Assembly (NCBI GenBank): GCA_018436925.1 | Contig: JAHDKI010000013.1 | Coordinates: 1-53,534 of the forward strand | Reading direction: 5' to 3' | Source: Syntrophaceae bacterium | GTDB taxonomy: Bacteria > Desulfobacterota > Syntrophia > Syntrophales > Smithellaceae | Length of the DNA stretch: 53,534 nucleotides | Part shown: positions 42,629 to 52,360 of the stretch, piece after piece | How positions within the stretch are numbered: the first letter of the stretch is position 1 | Layout: every line of letters begins with the position of its first letter | The notes under the pieces: generated by a model | What the model was told of the DNA's origin: nothing | The model's input: the letters and a program-made list of their open reading frames with translations, nothing else | Databases searched by the model: none | Position numbers and translations under genes: made by a program

Positions 42629-44845
42629 ATGAAGAATAAACAAACCGGTCAATATCTGGACGAAAAAGAAATCAGGAAAAGAAGACGCGAACGCATCGCG
42701 ATGCTTGTTGCCGTGTGCTTTGCTGTTGTGTTTACCCTGGTTGCGTCCAGGTTGTCGTCCGGCAGCGAAATGCCGTTTTCAACCAGTGTTCTGGTTTTCG
42801 GACTGCTGAGCGTCAACGTCATTCTGATCCTGCTTTTGCTTTTCCTGATCGTTCGCAATGTCTTCAAACTATTTTCAGAGCGCCGCAAAGGGATCATCGG
42901 TTCCAAACTGCGGACAAAACTGGTGGCGGCTTTCGTCGGTCTTTCGCTGGTTCCGACCATTCTTTTGTTTTTGTTTGCCATTAATTTTCTGTCCTACAGC
43001 ATCGAGTTCTGGTTCAACATCAAAATCGGCGACGCCATGAACCGGGCGCTGGAGGTCGCTCAGATGTACTATGCGGAGACCGAGGACTTTGCCAAATTCA
43101 ACGCCCGTCAGATCAGCGCGGATATCACCAAGAATCGGCTTTATGACGCGGACCGGACGGAATATCTCACGAGTTTCATCAACCAAAGACAAAAAACATT
43201 CCGGATCGGCCAAGTCCAGGTTTATTTTGATTTTCAGAAGGAAAATTATGTTTTCCCCGATGAAACCCATCCGGAGCTCATTTCCGTCGAGTTGACGCCG
43301 AAAATGATCGAGGATCTCTACTCCGGAAAAGAAGTTTCCATGGCGGTCCCGACGGCTGCGGGCGACGCCATCGTGGGAGTGGCGCCGGTTTTTTCCTATG
43401 CGGTGCCTACGGAAGTGGTGGGGAGGGTCTCAGTCAGTTATTCTGTTCCGGCCGCTTTTGTCGACAAGCTTCGAGGTATCGCCGATGCGTCCGAACAGTT
43501 CGGACAAGTCACCGTTTTGAAAAATCCCATCAAAACCAACTACGTCATTACCTTGTCGATTGTTACGCTGGTCATCATCTTTTTGGCCACCTGGTTCGGG
43601 TTGTCGCTGGCCAAAACCATCACCAATCCGATCCAGGATCTGGTGACCGCGACCAACCGGATCACCCAGGGAGATCTTGACAGCCGCATTGATATTGAGG
43701 CCGACGATGAGATCGGGCTTCTGGTCAAGTCGTTTAATCATATGACGAAAGACCTGCAAAAGAGCCAGACGAGCCTCAAGCAGGCGAATCTGTCTTTGGA
43801 AGAACGCCGCAAATACATGGAAACCGTTTTGAAGAATGTCTCGGCCGGCGTGGTGTCCGTCGATAAAAACGGCATCATCACAACGGTGAATCGCGCGGCG
43901 GAAAAGATGTTCGGGATCGACGGGGACCGCATCAAAAACCGAAATTTCCGCGAGCTCTTAAGCGACGAGCACGTCGCGTTGGTCGAGGAGTTCTTATCGG
44001 AGATGAAAGAGCGGGACGAACAGATTCTTCAAAAGCAATTGGAGCTTATGCTGCAGGAAAAATTGCTCACCGTGCTTTTGACCCTGACGGTGATCGAGGA
44101 TGATGAGGGCCGTTATTCCGGCATTGTGGCGGTCTTTGAGGATTTGACACAGCTGCAGATGGCCGAACGCGCGGCCGCCTGGCGCGAAGTGGCAAGAAGA
44201 ATGGCGCACGAAATCAAAAACCCGCTGACTCCCGTGCAGCTTTCCGCGCAAAGACTCCAGCGCAAATACGGCGATATGCTCGGCGAAGAAGGATCGGTGT
44301 TCAGGGAATGCACGCAGACGATCATCGCCCAGGTGGAAGTGCTCAAAAACCTGGTCAACGAGTTTTCCCGTTATGCGCGGATGCCTGTCACGACGCCGGC
44401 TCTCAACGATCTAAACAGCGTGGTTGCCGATGCCGTGGCGCTGTTTGAAGACGCGCATAAAGAGATCGCCTTCGAGTTCAGCCCCGCCGAAGGGCTGCCG
44501 AAGTTTCTTCTGGATGCAGAACAGATCAACCGGGTGATGGTCAATCTGCTGGACAATGCGGTGGCCTCGATCAATAAGCAGACGGGCCATATCGGCGTGC
44601 TGATTCGCTACGACGAGCCGCACCGGAAAGTCACGGTGGCGGTGGCCGATGACGGCGCCGGCGTGCCGGCCAGTTACAAGCGCAAAGTGTTCGAGCCTTA
44701 TTTTTCAACCAAGAAATCGGGAACGGGGCTGGGGCTGGCCATCGTCAGTTCCATCATTTCGGATCACAAAGGCCAGGTCAGCGTTAACGACAATTTCCCC
44801 CACGGCACCATCGTGTCTTTTCAGTTGCCGGTTGCGGAAGTTTGA
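42629..44845 (+). CDS. ntrY: Sensor histidine kinase NtrY
   Basis: 738 residues: three to four N-terminal TM segments (about 25-125), an extracytoplasmic sensing region, another TM (about 305-330, TLSIVTLVIIFLATWFGL), HAMP (ITNPIQDLVTATNRITQGDLDSRI), PAS (about 400-500), HisKA with RRMAHEIKNPLTPVQLSAQRL (phospho-His), and HATPase with NLLDNAVASI, DDGAGVP and GTGLGLAIV. Partner of the downstream regulator, 30 bases later. The architecture fits NtrY rather than NtrB. Confidence 0.93.
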   Translation: MKNKQTGQYLDEKEIRKRRRERIAMLVAVCFAVVFTLVASRLSSGSEMPFSTSVLVFGLLSVNVILILLLLFLIVRNVFKLFSERRKGIIGSKLRTKLVAAFVGLSLVPTILLFLFAINFLSYSIEFWFNIKIGDAMNRALEVAQMYYAETEDFAKFNARQISADITKNRLYDADRTEYLTSFINQRQKTFRIGQVQVYFDFQKENYVFPDETHPELISVELTPKMIEDLYSGKEVSMAVPTAAGDAIVGVAPVFSYAVPTEVVGRVSVSYSVPAAFVDKLRGIADASEQFGQVTVLKNPIKTNYVITLSIVTLVIIFLATWFGLSLAKTITNPIQDLVTATNRITQGDLDSRIDIEADDEIGLLVKSFNHMTKDLQKSQTSLKQANLSLEERRKYMETVLKNVSAGVVSVDKNGIITTVNRAAEKMFGIDGDRIKNRNFRELLSDEHVALVEEFLSEMKERDEQILQKQLELMLQEKLLTVLLTLTVIEDDEGRYSGIVAVFEDLTQLQMAERAAAWREVARRMAHEIKNPLTPVQLSAQRLQRKYGDMLGEEGSVFRECTQTIIAQVEVLKNLVNEFSRYARMPVTTPALNDLNSVVADAVALFEDAHKEIAFEFSPAEGLPKFLLDAEQINRVMVNLLDNAVASINKQTGHIGVLIRYDEPHRKVTVAVADDGAGVPASYKRKVFEPYFSTKKSGTGLGLAIVSSIISDHKGQVSVNDNFPHGTIVSFQLPVAEV

Positions 44846-44875
44846 TTTATAGAAGGAAAAAAGCGGATAATCAAG

Positions 44876-46249
44876 ATGAATGAAACCATTTTAATCGTTG
44901 ATGATGAAGCCAGCATTTGTCAGTCTCTAAGCGCCATTCTGATGGACGAGGGATTTTCGGTTCTGACGGCCGGCACCGGCGAAGAGGCGCTCAAAGTGAT
45001 TGCTGAAGAGATGCCGCAACTGGTTCTGCTCGACATCTGGCTGCCGGGCATAGATGGTTTGGAAACCCTTCAGGAAATCAAGGCGTCGCATCCCAATGTC
45101 ATGGTCATTATGATGTCCGGCCACGGAACCATTGAAACGGCGGTCAAAGCGACTAAGCTCGGCGCGTTTGATTTTATTGAAAAACCGCTGTCGCTGGACA
45201 AGGTCATCATTTTAGTCAATAACGCTCTCAATCTGGTCCGGCTCGAAGAAGAGAATGTGCTGCTCAAGCAGAAAGTGAGCCATCAGTATGAACTGACCGG
45301 ACACAGCCAGCAGATCTCAGAGCTCAAAGAAATGATCACGCTGGTGGCGCCCACCAATGCGTGGATTCTGATCATGGGGGAAAACGGCACGGGCAAAGAG
45401 CTGGTTGCCCGATCCATCCATCACTTAAGCCGCCGTTCGCACAAACCCATCGTCGAAGTGAATTGCGCGGCCATTCCCGAAGAGCTTATTGAAAGCGAAC
45501 TCTTCGGCCATGAAAAAGGCGCCTTCACAGGCGCAACGGAAAAGAAACGAGGCAAATTCGATCTGGCGCACGAGGGCACTATTTTTCTGGATGAAGTCGC
45601 CGATATGAGCCTTAAGGCTCAAGCCAAGATTCTGCGCATTCTTCAGGAAAAGAAATTCGAGCGCGTCGGCGGCAACAAGGTCATCGACATGGATGTGCGG
45701 GTGTTGGCCGCCACCAATAAAGATCTGGAAAAAGAAATGGAAACCGGACGGTTCCGTCAGGATTTGTATTACCGTCTGCATGTGATTCCCCTTCGCGTGC
45801 CGCCTTTGCGCGACCGGAAGGAAGATATTCGGCCGCTTACGGAACGTTTTCTGGCCGATTTCGCGGCCAAGGAAGGCCAGCCGGTTAAAACGCTGTCGGA
45901 AGACGCCTTGAATGTCCTGATGGCGCATGACTGGCCGGGCAATGTGCGGGAGCTGAAAAATATCATCGAAAGATTAATCATTCTAACGCCGAACAATGTG
46001 ATCGAGGCTTCGGATATTCCGCCTTTGGGTTTGAAACAGGAGACGACGGATGCCGCGCCGCCACCGCCCGTTGTTTCCGCGGACTCTCTCAAAGACGCCC
46101 GGATGGATTTCGAACGCCAGTTCATTCTCAAGAAGCTCGAGGAATTCGACGGCAATATCTCCAAAACCGCCGAAGCCATCGGGATGGAACGCAGCCATCT
46201 CCACAAAAAGCTCAAAAATCTCAAAGTGGCGACAAAAGACGGCGGATGA
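44876..46249 (+). CDS. ntrX: Sigma-54-dependent response regulator NtrX
   Basis: 457 residues: receiver with ILIVDDEAS, phospho-Asp in LVLLDIWLPG and K in IEKPL; AAA+ domain with Walker A GENGTGKE, the sigma-54 contact loop GAFTGA, Walker B GTIFLDEVADM, and a Fis-type HTH (NISKTAEAIGMERSHLHKKL). The HTH sequence and NtrY partner make NtrX more likely than NtrC. It should activate sigma-54 promoters; the only clear one in the window is that of lpxC. Converges on the flippase gene, 24 bases apart. Confidence 0.93.
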   Translation: MNETILIVDDEASICQSLSAILMDEGFSVLTAGTGEEALKVIAEEMPQLVLLDIWLPGIDGLETLQEIKASHPNVMVIMMSGHGTIETAVKATKLGAFDFIEKPLSLDKVIILVNNALNLVRLEEENVLLKQKVSHQYELTGHSQQISELKEMITLVAPTNAWILIMGENGTGKELVARSIHHLSRRSHKPIVEVNCAAIPEELIESELFGHEKGAFTGATEKKRGKFDLAHEGTIFLDEVADMSLKAQAKILRILQEKKFERVGGNKVIDMDVRVLAATNKDLEKEMETGRFRQDLYYRLHVIPLRVPPLRDRKEDIRPLTERFLADFAAKEGQPVKTLSEDALNVLMAHDWPGNVRELKNIIERLIILTPNNVIEASDIPPLGLKQETTDAAPPPPVVSADSLKDARMDFERQFILKKLEEFDGNISKTAEAIGMERSHLHKKLKNLKVATKDGG

Positions 46250-46273
46250 AACAACAGGATCCGGTTCCGAGCG

Positions 46274-47287
46274 TTATTTCGACGACAGCTGATGTTTCAT
46301 CTCGGCAAGCGAAAACCTGTGGAAGGGCAGGAAGATCACACCCAGTGCGACAACCAGCGCCATCGACAGGAAGTGATATCCCAACGCGAAGGAAAACGCT
46401 TCGGATCTGCCCACGTCATACAGGGACAAAGCCAGAATACAGGCATAATGCCAGTTGCCGATGAAGCCGGGAGCGGTGGGAATGGCGATGCCGGCGATCA
46501 GAAGAATCATGACGACAAAGGGCGCCGAAGGCGGCAGGTGCAGGCCGAAGGCCAAAAGCAGGACATAAATCGCCGCCACGTCGATCGTCCAGATCAGCGC
46601 TGAAAGAAAAAAAAGATACAAAAGCCGCCGGATGTTTTTTACCGAAGAAAATCCGTCAAGGAAATGATGGATCAGCGCCTCCAGCGCCGGCGCGATTCGT
46701 TGAGGGAGTTTCCGAACAAACCAGCTCATGACGATGATCGCCCGCTCACGGCGCCAGACCAGAATCACGGTAAAGCCGAGCATGGCCAGAGTCAGCAGGA
46801 AAAACAAAACCGCCGATTTGATCAGCCAGCCCGGAACATCCTGCCCGATGACGACGATCAACACAAGCAACAGAACCGTCAGGCTGTCGAGCACCCTTTC
46901 GACCACGACGGCGCCCAGCGCAGACGACATCTTAATGGGGCTCTTCCGGGCGATCAGATACGGTCGGGCCAGTTCTCCCAGACGCGCCGGAATGGCCGCA
47001 ATGGCCAGAAATCCCACGCAGGTGACGGAAAAAAGTGTGGTTTGATCGACCTTTCCCAGAGGATCGAGAATCACGCCCCACCGGTAGGAACGAAGCGCCT
47101 GCATGATGAAAAGCATCACAACGCAAAAAGCCGCCCACGGCAATCGAACATCGGCAAGGCTCGACAGCGTCTGGCGCAAATCGATGCCTCGCACCGATAA
47201 GTAAACCAAAACGAGGCCCAAGAGGATGCCCGCGATGATTTTCTTGTTCAGAAAAATGCCGGAGTCGGACCGGGCAGGCGGCTCCAC
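46274..47287 (-). CDS. UPF0104/lysylphosphatidylglycerol synthase TM-type flippase-like protein
   Basis: 337 residues with about eight TM segments. Family marks: LYLSVRGIDLRQTLSSL near the start, ARLGELARPYLIARKSPIKMSSALG, VVERVLDSLT, and PTAPGFIGNWHYACILAL. These AglD/MprF-like membrane domains move or modify lipids. It starts GTG 47287, four bases after the lipoprotein gene on the same strand. Confidence 0.82.
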   Translation of the reverse strand: MEPPARSDSGIFLNKKIIAGILLGLVLVYLSVRGIDLRQTLSSLADVRLPWAAFCVVMLFIMQALRSYRWGVILDPLGKVDQTTLFSVTCVGFLAIAAIPARLGELARPYLIARKSPIKMSSALGAVVVERVLDSLTVLLLVLIVVIGQDVPGWLIKSAVLFFLLTLAMLGFTVILVWRRERAIIVMSWFVRKLPQRIAPALEALIHHFLDGFSSVKNIRRLLYLFFLSALIWTIDVAAIYVLLLAFGLHLPPSAPFVVMILLIAGIAIPTAPGFIGNWHYACILALSLYDVGRSEAFSFALGYHFLSMALVVALGVIFLPFHRFSLAEMKHQLSSK

Positions 47288-47290
47288 GGA

Positions 47291-47695
47291 TCAGATGCCC
47301 TCGATATTCTGTTTGATTTTGTCGTGCAGCATTTGGGAGGAACGCTCATTGCCGAACAGGCCGACCCGGACGCCGACCGTGGTGAGGTTCTTGTCTTTAT
47401 AAGTGATGTCGAAGCTGACTTTTTCATCGTTGATGAGAGCGGACACGGTTCCCCGGGCTAGCTCCCGGTCGGGCCGGACCTCTATCCCGCGTAAATCCGC
47501 AATGGTTTTTTCAGTCGCTTTCCACACCTGTTCGAACGATGCCGCGTAATCCGTTTTCATGACGCCATTGACGTAGAGGTAAGTCCCGGCGCCGGCGCCG
47601 ACCGCGGCGCCGCCTGCGACAATCGCCGTGGCGCAGCCTCCCAGACAAAACAGCATCATGAGACAAAGAAGCAACCGGCCGAGCTGATCTTTCAT
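47291..47695 (-). CDS. DUF3568 family lipoprotein
   Basis: 134 residues. Lipoprotein signal with lipobox LGGC (Cys 20), a Gly/Ala-rich stretch (VAGGAAVGAGAGTYLYVNG), then the DUF3568 domain: YAASFEQVWKATEKTIADL, and VRVGLFGNERSSQML. Likely outer-membrane anchored; role unknown. ATG 47695 with AGGAGG 7 bases before it; the frame runs to 47860 in dnaJ but is not coding there. Confidence 0.85.
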   Translation of the reverse strand: MKDQLGRLLLCLMMLFCLGGCATAIVAGGAAVGAGAGTYLYVNGVMKTDYAASFEQVWKATEKTIADLRGIEVRPDRELARGTVSALINDEKVSFDITYKDKNLTTVGVRVGLFGNERSSQMLHDKIKQNIEGI

Positions 47696-47726
47696 GTTTT
47701 TCCTCCTGTTTGTCTTATGGGGACTT

Positions 47727-48842
47727 TTAAAACACATTGTTTCCGTGAAAGCAATCGGATTGTGTTTTGGACGCCGGGGCGCCGATCTTTTCAAATTCCT
47801 TAAGAAGTTCTTCCTGTCTGCGCGTAAGCCCCGTCGGGGTTTCCACGAAGATTTCAACAATCTGGTCGCCGCGGCCGTAGCCCCGAATGTGAGGAATGCC
47901 TTTACCTTTGAGGCGTATCCGGTGACCTGTCTGCGTCCCTTTGGGTATCTTAACTTTTTCGGTGTCCTTAAGGGCCGGACATTCTACGTTTGCTCCAAGC
48001 GCGGCTTGGACGACCGTTACCGCAAGGCGGCAATAAACGTCGTCACCATCCCGGACGAAGGTGTCATGTTCTTCGACCTGGATAAACACATACAGATCGC
48101 CTGACGGGCCGCCTTGTTCTCCCGCTTCTCCTTCGCCCCGCAGCCGCAGGCGGGAGCCTGTTTCCACGCCGGCGGGAATTTTGAGTTCGACCGTTTTTTC
48201 AACGCGCTCCTTGCCTGATCCGTGGCAGAGGCTGCATGGTTTTGCGATATACTGGCCCCGGCCGTGACAATGCGGACAGGTTGTGCTGATGGTGAAAAAA
48301 CCGCTCGATTGAACAACTTGTCCCCGGCCGCCGCAGGTCGGGCATACGGTTGGAGAAGAGCCGGCGGCGGCGCCCGAGCCCTCGCAGGACGAGCAGGGCT
48401 GAAATTTTTCAAGGTGGATGGAGGTGGTGGCGCCGAATGCGGAATCCATAAAAGATATCTTCAGATCATAGCGCAGATCCGCTCCCGCCCGCACGCCGGA
48501 GCGGGAACGACCGCGACTGCGGCCACGGCCGCTGCCAAAGCCGAAAACATCTTCAAAAATGTCGCCGAAACTGGAGAAAATGTCATCAAAACCGCCAAAA
48601 CCCTGGAACCCGCTGCTTGATAGTCCGGCATGCCCGTAGTGATCGTAAATTTCACGTTTCTGGCGATCGCTGAGCACTTCGTAAGCCTCCGCCGCCTCCT
48701 TGAAACGCTCTTCGGCCTGCTTGTCGCCCGGATTCTTGTCCGGATGACATTGCATGGCGATTTTGCGATAACATTTTTTTATTTCTTCGTCCGAGGCGGT
48801 TTTTGAAACGCCGAGAATTTCATAGTAGTCCCTTTTGGTCAT
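47727..48842 (-). CDS. dnaJ: Chaperone protein DnaJ
   Basis: Co-chaperone of DnaK. 371 residues: J-domain with HPD in [12 protein letters not shown]-rich region ([20 protein letters not shown]), four zinc-finger repeats CxxCxGxG ([24 protein letters not shown] and CSLCHGSG), then the C-terminal substrate domain. Full-length type I. dnaK and grpE are not next to it. Overlaps the helical-repeat gene upstream by four bases, so they are translationally coupled. Confidence 0.95.
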   Translation of the reverse strand: MTKRDYYEILGVSKTASDEEIKKCYRKIAMQCHPDKNPGDKQAEERFKEAAEAYEVLSDRQKREIYDHYGHAGLSSSGFQGFGGFDDIFSSFGDIFEDVFGFGSGRGRSRGRSRSGVRAGADLRYDLKISFMDSAFGATTSIHLEKFQPCSSCEGSGAAAGSSPTVCPTCGGRGQVVQSSGFFTISTTCPHCHGRGQYIAKPCSLCHGSGKERVEKTVELKIPAGVETGSRLRLRGEGEAGEQGGPSGDLYVFIQVEEHDTFVRDGDDVYCRLAVTVVQAALGANVECPALKDTEKVKIPKGTQTGHRIRLKGKGIPHIRGYGRGDQIVEIFVETPTGLTRRQEELLKEFEKIGAPASKTQSDCFHGNNVF

Positions 48843-49237
48843 GTCCGTTTTTCCGCTTCCTTGGTTTTGATCATTGCTTCGACATCATTTTTAACGGCCG
48901 GGTCGTCAATTTTTTCCAGTGCGCGCTTTGCGAACGTGATTTTCTCAAGTTCGACGGCGCGTCCGGCGATTTTCCGCCAATCGGCGGGCGTGATTTCCCG
49001 GTGGAGCGCCCGGCTTGCGCGTTGGTACAAAAAGACGTCTCCCTTTTCCATGGCCGCAGCCGACAGTTTTTCGATGCCGGAGGTATGCCCGGCTTTCGCG
49101 TAAAAGTCCAGGGCGTCGTCAAACGCCTGCTCGTCCCAGTACTGATCGCCGTAATCGATCAGCGTTGCCGCCGGGGTATTGTCGATATAGAGAATTTTCT
49201 GCTTTGATCGATAGTTCGGTAATTTTCGTTTGCTCAC
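48839..49237 (-). CDS. Small helical protein coupled to dnaJ, unknown function
   Basis: 132 residues, no signal or TM, acidic and basic in balance, predicted all-helical with TPR-like pairs: [30 protein letters not shown], and [17 protein letters not shown]. Start GTG 49237 with GGGAGG 11 bases upstream. Its stop overlaps dnaJ by four bases. It may be a client- or chaperone-binding adaptor, but this is a guess from position. No family recognised. Confidence 0.7.
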   Translation of the reverse strand: MSKRKLPNYRSKQKILYIDNTPAATLIDYGDQYWDEQAFDDALDFYAKAGHTSGIEKLSAAAMEKGDVFLYQRASRALHREITPADWRKIAGRAVELEKITFAKRALEKIDDPAVKNDVEAMIKTKEAEKRT

Positions 49238-49254
49238 GAGTTGATGCGCCTCCC

Positions 49255-49288
49255 AAAAAAAATGACGCCGTGCGGGTAAACACGGCGT
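49255..49288 (-). terminator. Intrinsic terminator after purC
   Basis: Minus strand: ACGCCGTG (complement of 49281-49288) pairs with CACGGCGT (complement of 49265-49272) around an 8-base loop, followed by CATTTTTTTT. It lies just upstream of the GTG of the helical-repeat gene. Confidence 0.85.
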
Positions 49289-49316
49289 AAAGTAATAACG
49301 ATTAGGCTTATGTCAA
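49289..49316 (-). promoter_or_regulatory. Candidate promoter of the dnaJ operon
   Basis: Minus strand: perfect TTGACA (complement of 49311-49316), 16 bases, TACTTT (complement of 49289-49294). Start would fall within the purC terminator stem. The -10 is poor, so only a guess. Confidence 0.3.
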
Positions 49317-49331
49317 CGGCCTGAAAAAAAA

Positions 49332-50213
49332 TTATTTTACAAGGCGCGAATAGGCTTCTTCGTACTTCGCCCGGGTCTTTTCAATAATATCCGGCGGCAG
49401 GGAAGGCGCCGGGGGGGTCTGGTTCCAATGAATGGATAAAAGGTAATCGCGCAAAAACTGTTTGTCGAAACTTTTTTGTGGGCGGCCTTCTTCGTATTCG
49501 TCGGCGGGCCAGAAGCGCGAGGAATCCGGAGTCAGCAGTTCGTCGATCAAAATCAATCGGTTATCAAGCAGGCCGAATTCCATTTTCGTGTCGGCAATAA
49601 TAATGCCGGCCGTAAGCGCTGTTGCCGCCGCCCGTTTATAAATCGCCAGAGAAATCCTGACGATTTCTCCGGTCAGATCGGATCCGATAAGATCCTCCAT
49701 CTCGGCGATGGAAATCGGCGAGTCGTGCTCGCCTTTGGGCGCTTTGGTAGTGGGGGTGAAAATCGTCTCGGGCAAACGAGAGGATTCCTTCAGTCCTTCG
49801 GGAAGCCGGTGGCCCGATACGGTCCGGTTTTGACAATAATCTTTCCATCCGGATCCCGACAAATAACCCCGAACAATGCATTCCACCGGAAGCGGAGTCG
49901 CCTTTTTCACGAGCATGCTCCGTCCCTGCAGGCTGCTGAGGTAGGGGGCGCACTCCGCGGGGAAATCCTTTGCGTCGGTCGAAAGGATGTGATTGCCGAT
50001 GATATCTTCCATCTGCCTGAACCAGAAAGACGACATTTGATTAAGAATTACCCCCTTGCCGGGGATCGGATCCGGCATGATGACATCGAATGCGGAAATG
50101 CGGTCGGTGGCAACCAGAAGCAGGGCGTCTCCGACGGCGTAGAGGTCCCGAACCTTTCCGCGGCTTAAGAAGTGGAGGTTGGTAAAGTTGGTCTGATCGA
50201 TCGGTTTGGTCAT
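49332..50213 (-). CDS. purC: Phosphoribosylaminoimidazole-succinocarboxamide synthase
   Basis: Adds aspartate to CAIR in purine synthesis. 293 residues, the longer bacterial/yeast-like form: FLSRGKVRDLYAVGDALLLVATDRISAFDVIMPDPIPGK region, RSMLVKKATPLPVECIVRGY, SGSGWKDY, and TKMEFGLLDNRLILIDELLTPDSSRFW. ATG 50213. It follows the MBL gene after 15 bases on the same strand, and a terminator follows. Confidence 0.96.
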   Translation of the reverse strand: MTKPIDQTNFTNLHFLSRGKVRDLYAVGDALLLVATDRISAFDVIMPDPIPGKGVILNQMSSFWFRQMEDIIGNHILSTDAKDFPAECAPYLSSLQGRSMLVKKATPLPVECIVRGYLSGSGWKDYCQNRTVSGHRLPEGLKESSRLPETIFTPTTKAPKGEHDSPISIAEMEDLIGSDLTGEIVRISLAIYKRAAATALTAGIIIADTKMEFGLLDNRLILIDELLTPDSSRFWPADEYEEGRPQKSFDKQFLRDYLLSIHWNQTPPAPSLPPDIIEKTRAKYEEAYSRLVK

Positions 50214-50228
50214 AGGAAGGCGGCTCCT

Positions 50229-50858
50229 TTATCTTACGGATGGATTGAATTTCTTTTCATGTCCGATGGTGGACGTCGGCGTCCGGCCGTAGTTATGGCC
50301 CGGCATCACCTTGGTGTCGTCCGGCAGCGTGAAAAGCTTCGTCTTGATGGCCGAATACAGGGTCTGCCAGGAACCGCCCGGCAGATCGGTTCGTCCCACC
50401 GCCTCCACAAACAAGGTGTCTCCGGTGAACACATAGCCCGGGGCATACAGACAGATTCCTCCCGGAGAATGGCCCGGAGTGTGGATAACGGCCAGCTCGA
50501 CATTGCCTACGGATAGGATTTGACCGTCCTGCACGAGAATGTCCGGCGGCGGGGACGCTGCGGCGCCGAACATGCGCAGCATGGCCGGCGGTGTTGAGGT
50601 GAGCATGACGGCATCGTCGGCATGAACGATGATTTTTGCGCCGGTCAGCCTTTTCATCTCGGCGTTGCCGCCGATATGATCGACGTGGCCGTGCGTGTTG
50701 ACGATGTAGTTGATGCGCAAGCCGTTGGCTGCGGCGGCGCCCAGAATGGTTTTTCCGTCGTCGGCGGGGTCGATGACCAGGGCGTCTTTTGTGATCGGGT
50801 CTCCAACCAGGTATGCAAAAACGGCCATGTGGCCGACCTGGATCTGTTTGACAAACAT
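50229..50858 (-). CDS. MBL-fold metallo-hydrolase (glyoxalase II-like)
   Basis: 209 residues. Zinc ligands: NTHGHVDHIGG (HxHxDH), IHTPGHSPGG, VFTGDTLF and MPGHNYG. This is the short glyoxalase-II-type form without the C-terminal helical domain. AAAGGAGTTCAACG before ATG 50858. Substrate unknown: thioesters or persulfides are typical. Confidence 0.88.
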   Translation of the reverse strand: MFVKQIQVGHMAVFAYLVGDPITKDALVIDPADDGKTILGAAAANGLRINYIVNTHGHVDHIGGNAEMKRLTGAKIIVHADDAVMLTSTPPAMLRMFGAAASPPPDILVQDGQILSVGNVELAVIHTPGHSPGGICLYAPGYVFTGDTLFVEAVGRTDLPGGSWQTLYSAIKTKLFTLPDDTKVMPGHNYGRTPTSTIGHEKKFNPSVR

Positions 50859-50940
50859 CTCGTTGAACTCCTTTTTTTAATGAGGCGCAAAGCTAGCATG
50901 ATTTCAATTTATTCGTCAATTTAAATCCGGAAAGAGGGCA

Positions 50941-52287
50941 TCAATCCGCCCGCTGAAGAATGGCGGCAAAAAATCCGTCCATGTGATGGCGTTGCGGATA
51001 CGTCCGAAAGAAACCCTGCGGGTCGATCAGCTCGGCCCAGCAGCCCATCTTAGCCGGGATGAAACGAAAATGAGGCTGATCGGATAAAAAACGACGGATG
51101 ACCTCGTCATTTTCGCAAGGCAGGATCGAGCAGGTGCAGTAAATGAGCAGGCCGCCTTTTTTAACCGTCGCCGAGGCGTTTTTCAAAATCAAATCTTGCG
51201 TCGCGGCAAGAGCGTCCAGATCGGTTTTATTGAGCCGCCACTTGATTTCCGGATTCCTGGCCAGTGTGCCCGTTCCGCTGCAGGGCGCGTCCACCAGCAC
51301 CCGGTCGAAGGCATTGCGGTAAACCGGCTCCGGCGCAAAGGTGAGGTCGGCGCCGCAGGATTCAATAATGGAAATTCCCAGACGTCGGGATTCCCGCTCA
51401 AGGGCGGCAAGCTTTTCCCGGCTGCGATCCATGGCGGTGATGTGTCCGGAATTTTCCATCATCGCCGCCAGATGTGTCGTCTTGCCCCCGCTGCCTGCGC
51501 AGGCGTCAAGAATCCGTTCTCCCGGACGGGGAGCGCAAAGCCGGCCGGCCAGCTGCGCGGCTTCATCCTGAAGACGCAGTCCGCCTTCCTGGAATAGGGG
51601 TGTTTTCGAAACCGGCAGGGGGGATTCAATCAGATGAAGACCGTCGGAGGAGTAGGTCGTCGGGGCGACTCGATAACCCAGATCGGTCAGTCGCCGCGCC
51701 AGCGCGTCACGGGATGTTTTAAGCGTGTTGACGCGAACCGTCACGGAAGGCGTTTCGTTGACGAAACGACAGAAATCCAGGGTTTCCTGGTAGCCGTAAT
51801 CATCCATCAGGCGTTGCACCAGCCAGGCCGGATGGGCGTAGAGGGCTGAGATGTGTTCGACGGGAAAACGGTCGGGGTCGGGAAACGGCGCCCGATCGGG
51901 CCGGCGCAGGTAATTCCTGAGCACCGCGTTGACCAGTCCGGCTGCGGCGGGGTGGAGATGCTTGGCGACCTGGACCGCTTCATGCACCACGGCGAAGGCC
52001 GGAAGACGGTCGCTGAAGCGCAGCTGATAAAGTCCGACCCGCAGAATGTTTTTGAGCCCCTCATCCATCGCTTGGTAATCGCCCCGGCAATAGTCCGCGA
52101 GAATCCAGTCCAGATGACCGCGCAGACGCAAAACGCCGTAAACCAGATGCGTCAGCAGACGCCCGTCGGCACAGCCGGACAGACCCTGCTTTTCCAAAGC
52201 CTCGTCAAGCGCGTCATGCGCAAAACTCGACGATGCGGAAAGAGAGTTTAAAATCTCGGTTGCAAGGCGGCGAACGGTTTTTTTCAT
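50941..52287 (-). CDS. rsmB: 16S rRNA (cytosine-967 C5)-methyltransferase RsmB
   Basis: Methylates C967 in 16S rRNA. 448 residues: NusB-like N-terminal domain (about 1-140), then the RsmB fold with SAM motif ILDACAGSGGKTTHLA, DRSREKL, VDAPCSGTGTLARNPEIKWR with the catalytic PC, and YCTCSILPCENDEV. A small stem GGCGG-GCCCAT-CCGCC sits just before the ATG with no clear Shine-Dalgarno, so translation may be controlled or coupled to fmt (73 bases upstream). Confidence 0.95.
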   Translation of the reverse strand: MKKTVRRLATEILNSLSASSSFAHDALDEALEKQGLSGCADGRLLTHLVYGVLRLRGHLDWILADYCRGDYQAMDEGLKNILRVGLYQLRFSDRLPAFAVVHEAVQVAKHLHPAAAGLVNAVLRNYLRRPDRAPFPDPDRFPVEHISALYAHPAWLVQRLMDDYGYQETLDFCRFVNETPSVTVRVNTLKTSRDALARRLTDLGYRVAPTTYSSDGLHLIESPLPVSKTPLFQEGGLRLQDEAAQLAGRLCAPRPGERILDACAGSGGKTTHLAAMMENSGHITAMDRSREKLAALERESRRLGISIIESCGADLTFAPEPVYRNAFDRVLVDAPCSGTGTLARNPEIKWRLNKTDLDALAATQDLILKNASATVKKGGLLIYCTCSILPCENDEVIRRFLSDQPHFRFIPAKMGCWAELIDPQGFFRTYPQRHHMDGFFAAILQRAD

Positions 52288-52360
52288 AGGCGGATGGGCC
52301 CGCCTTTTTCAGCCGGGACGGAGCGTCCGGATCCGAGCGGTCCGACCGACGGTACGAGGA

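Noticed and set aside
41920..42639. Plus-strand frame of 239 codons over DUF4390
   Set aside because: Other frame of the DUF4390 gene, which has clear homology and a good Shine-Dalgarno.
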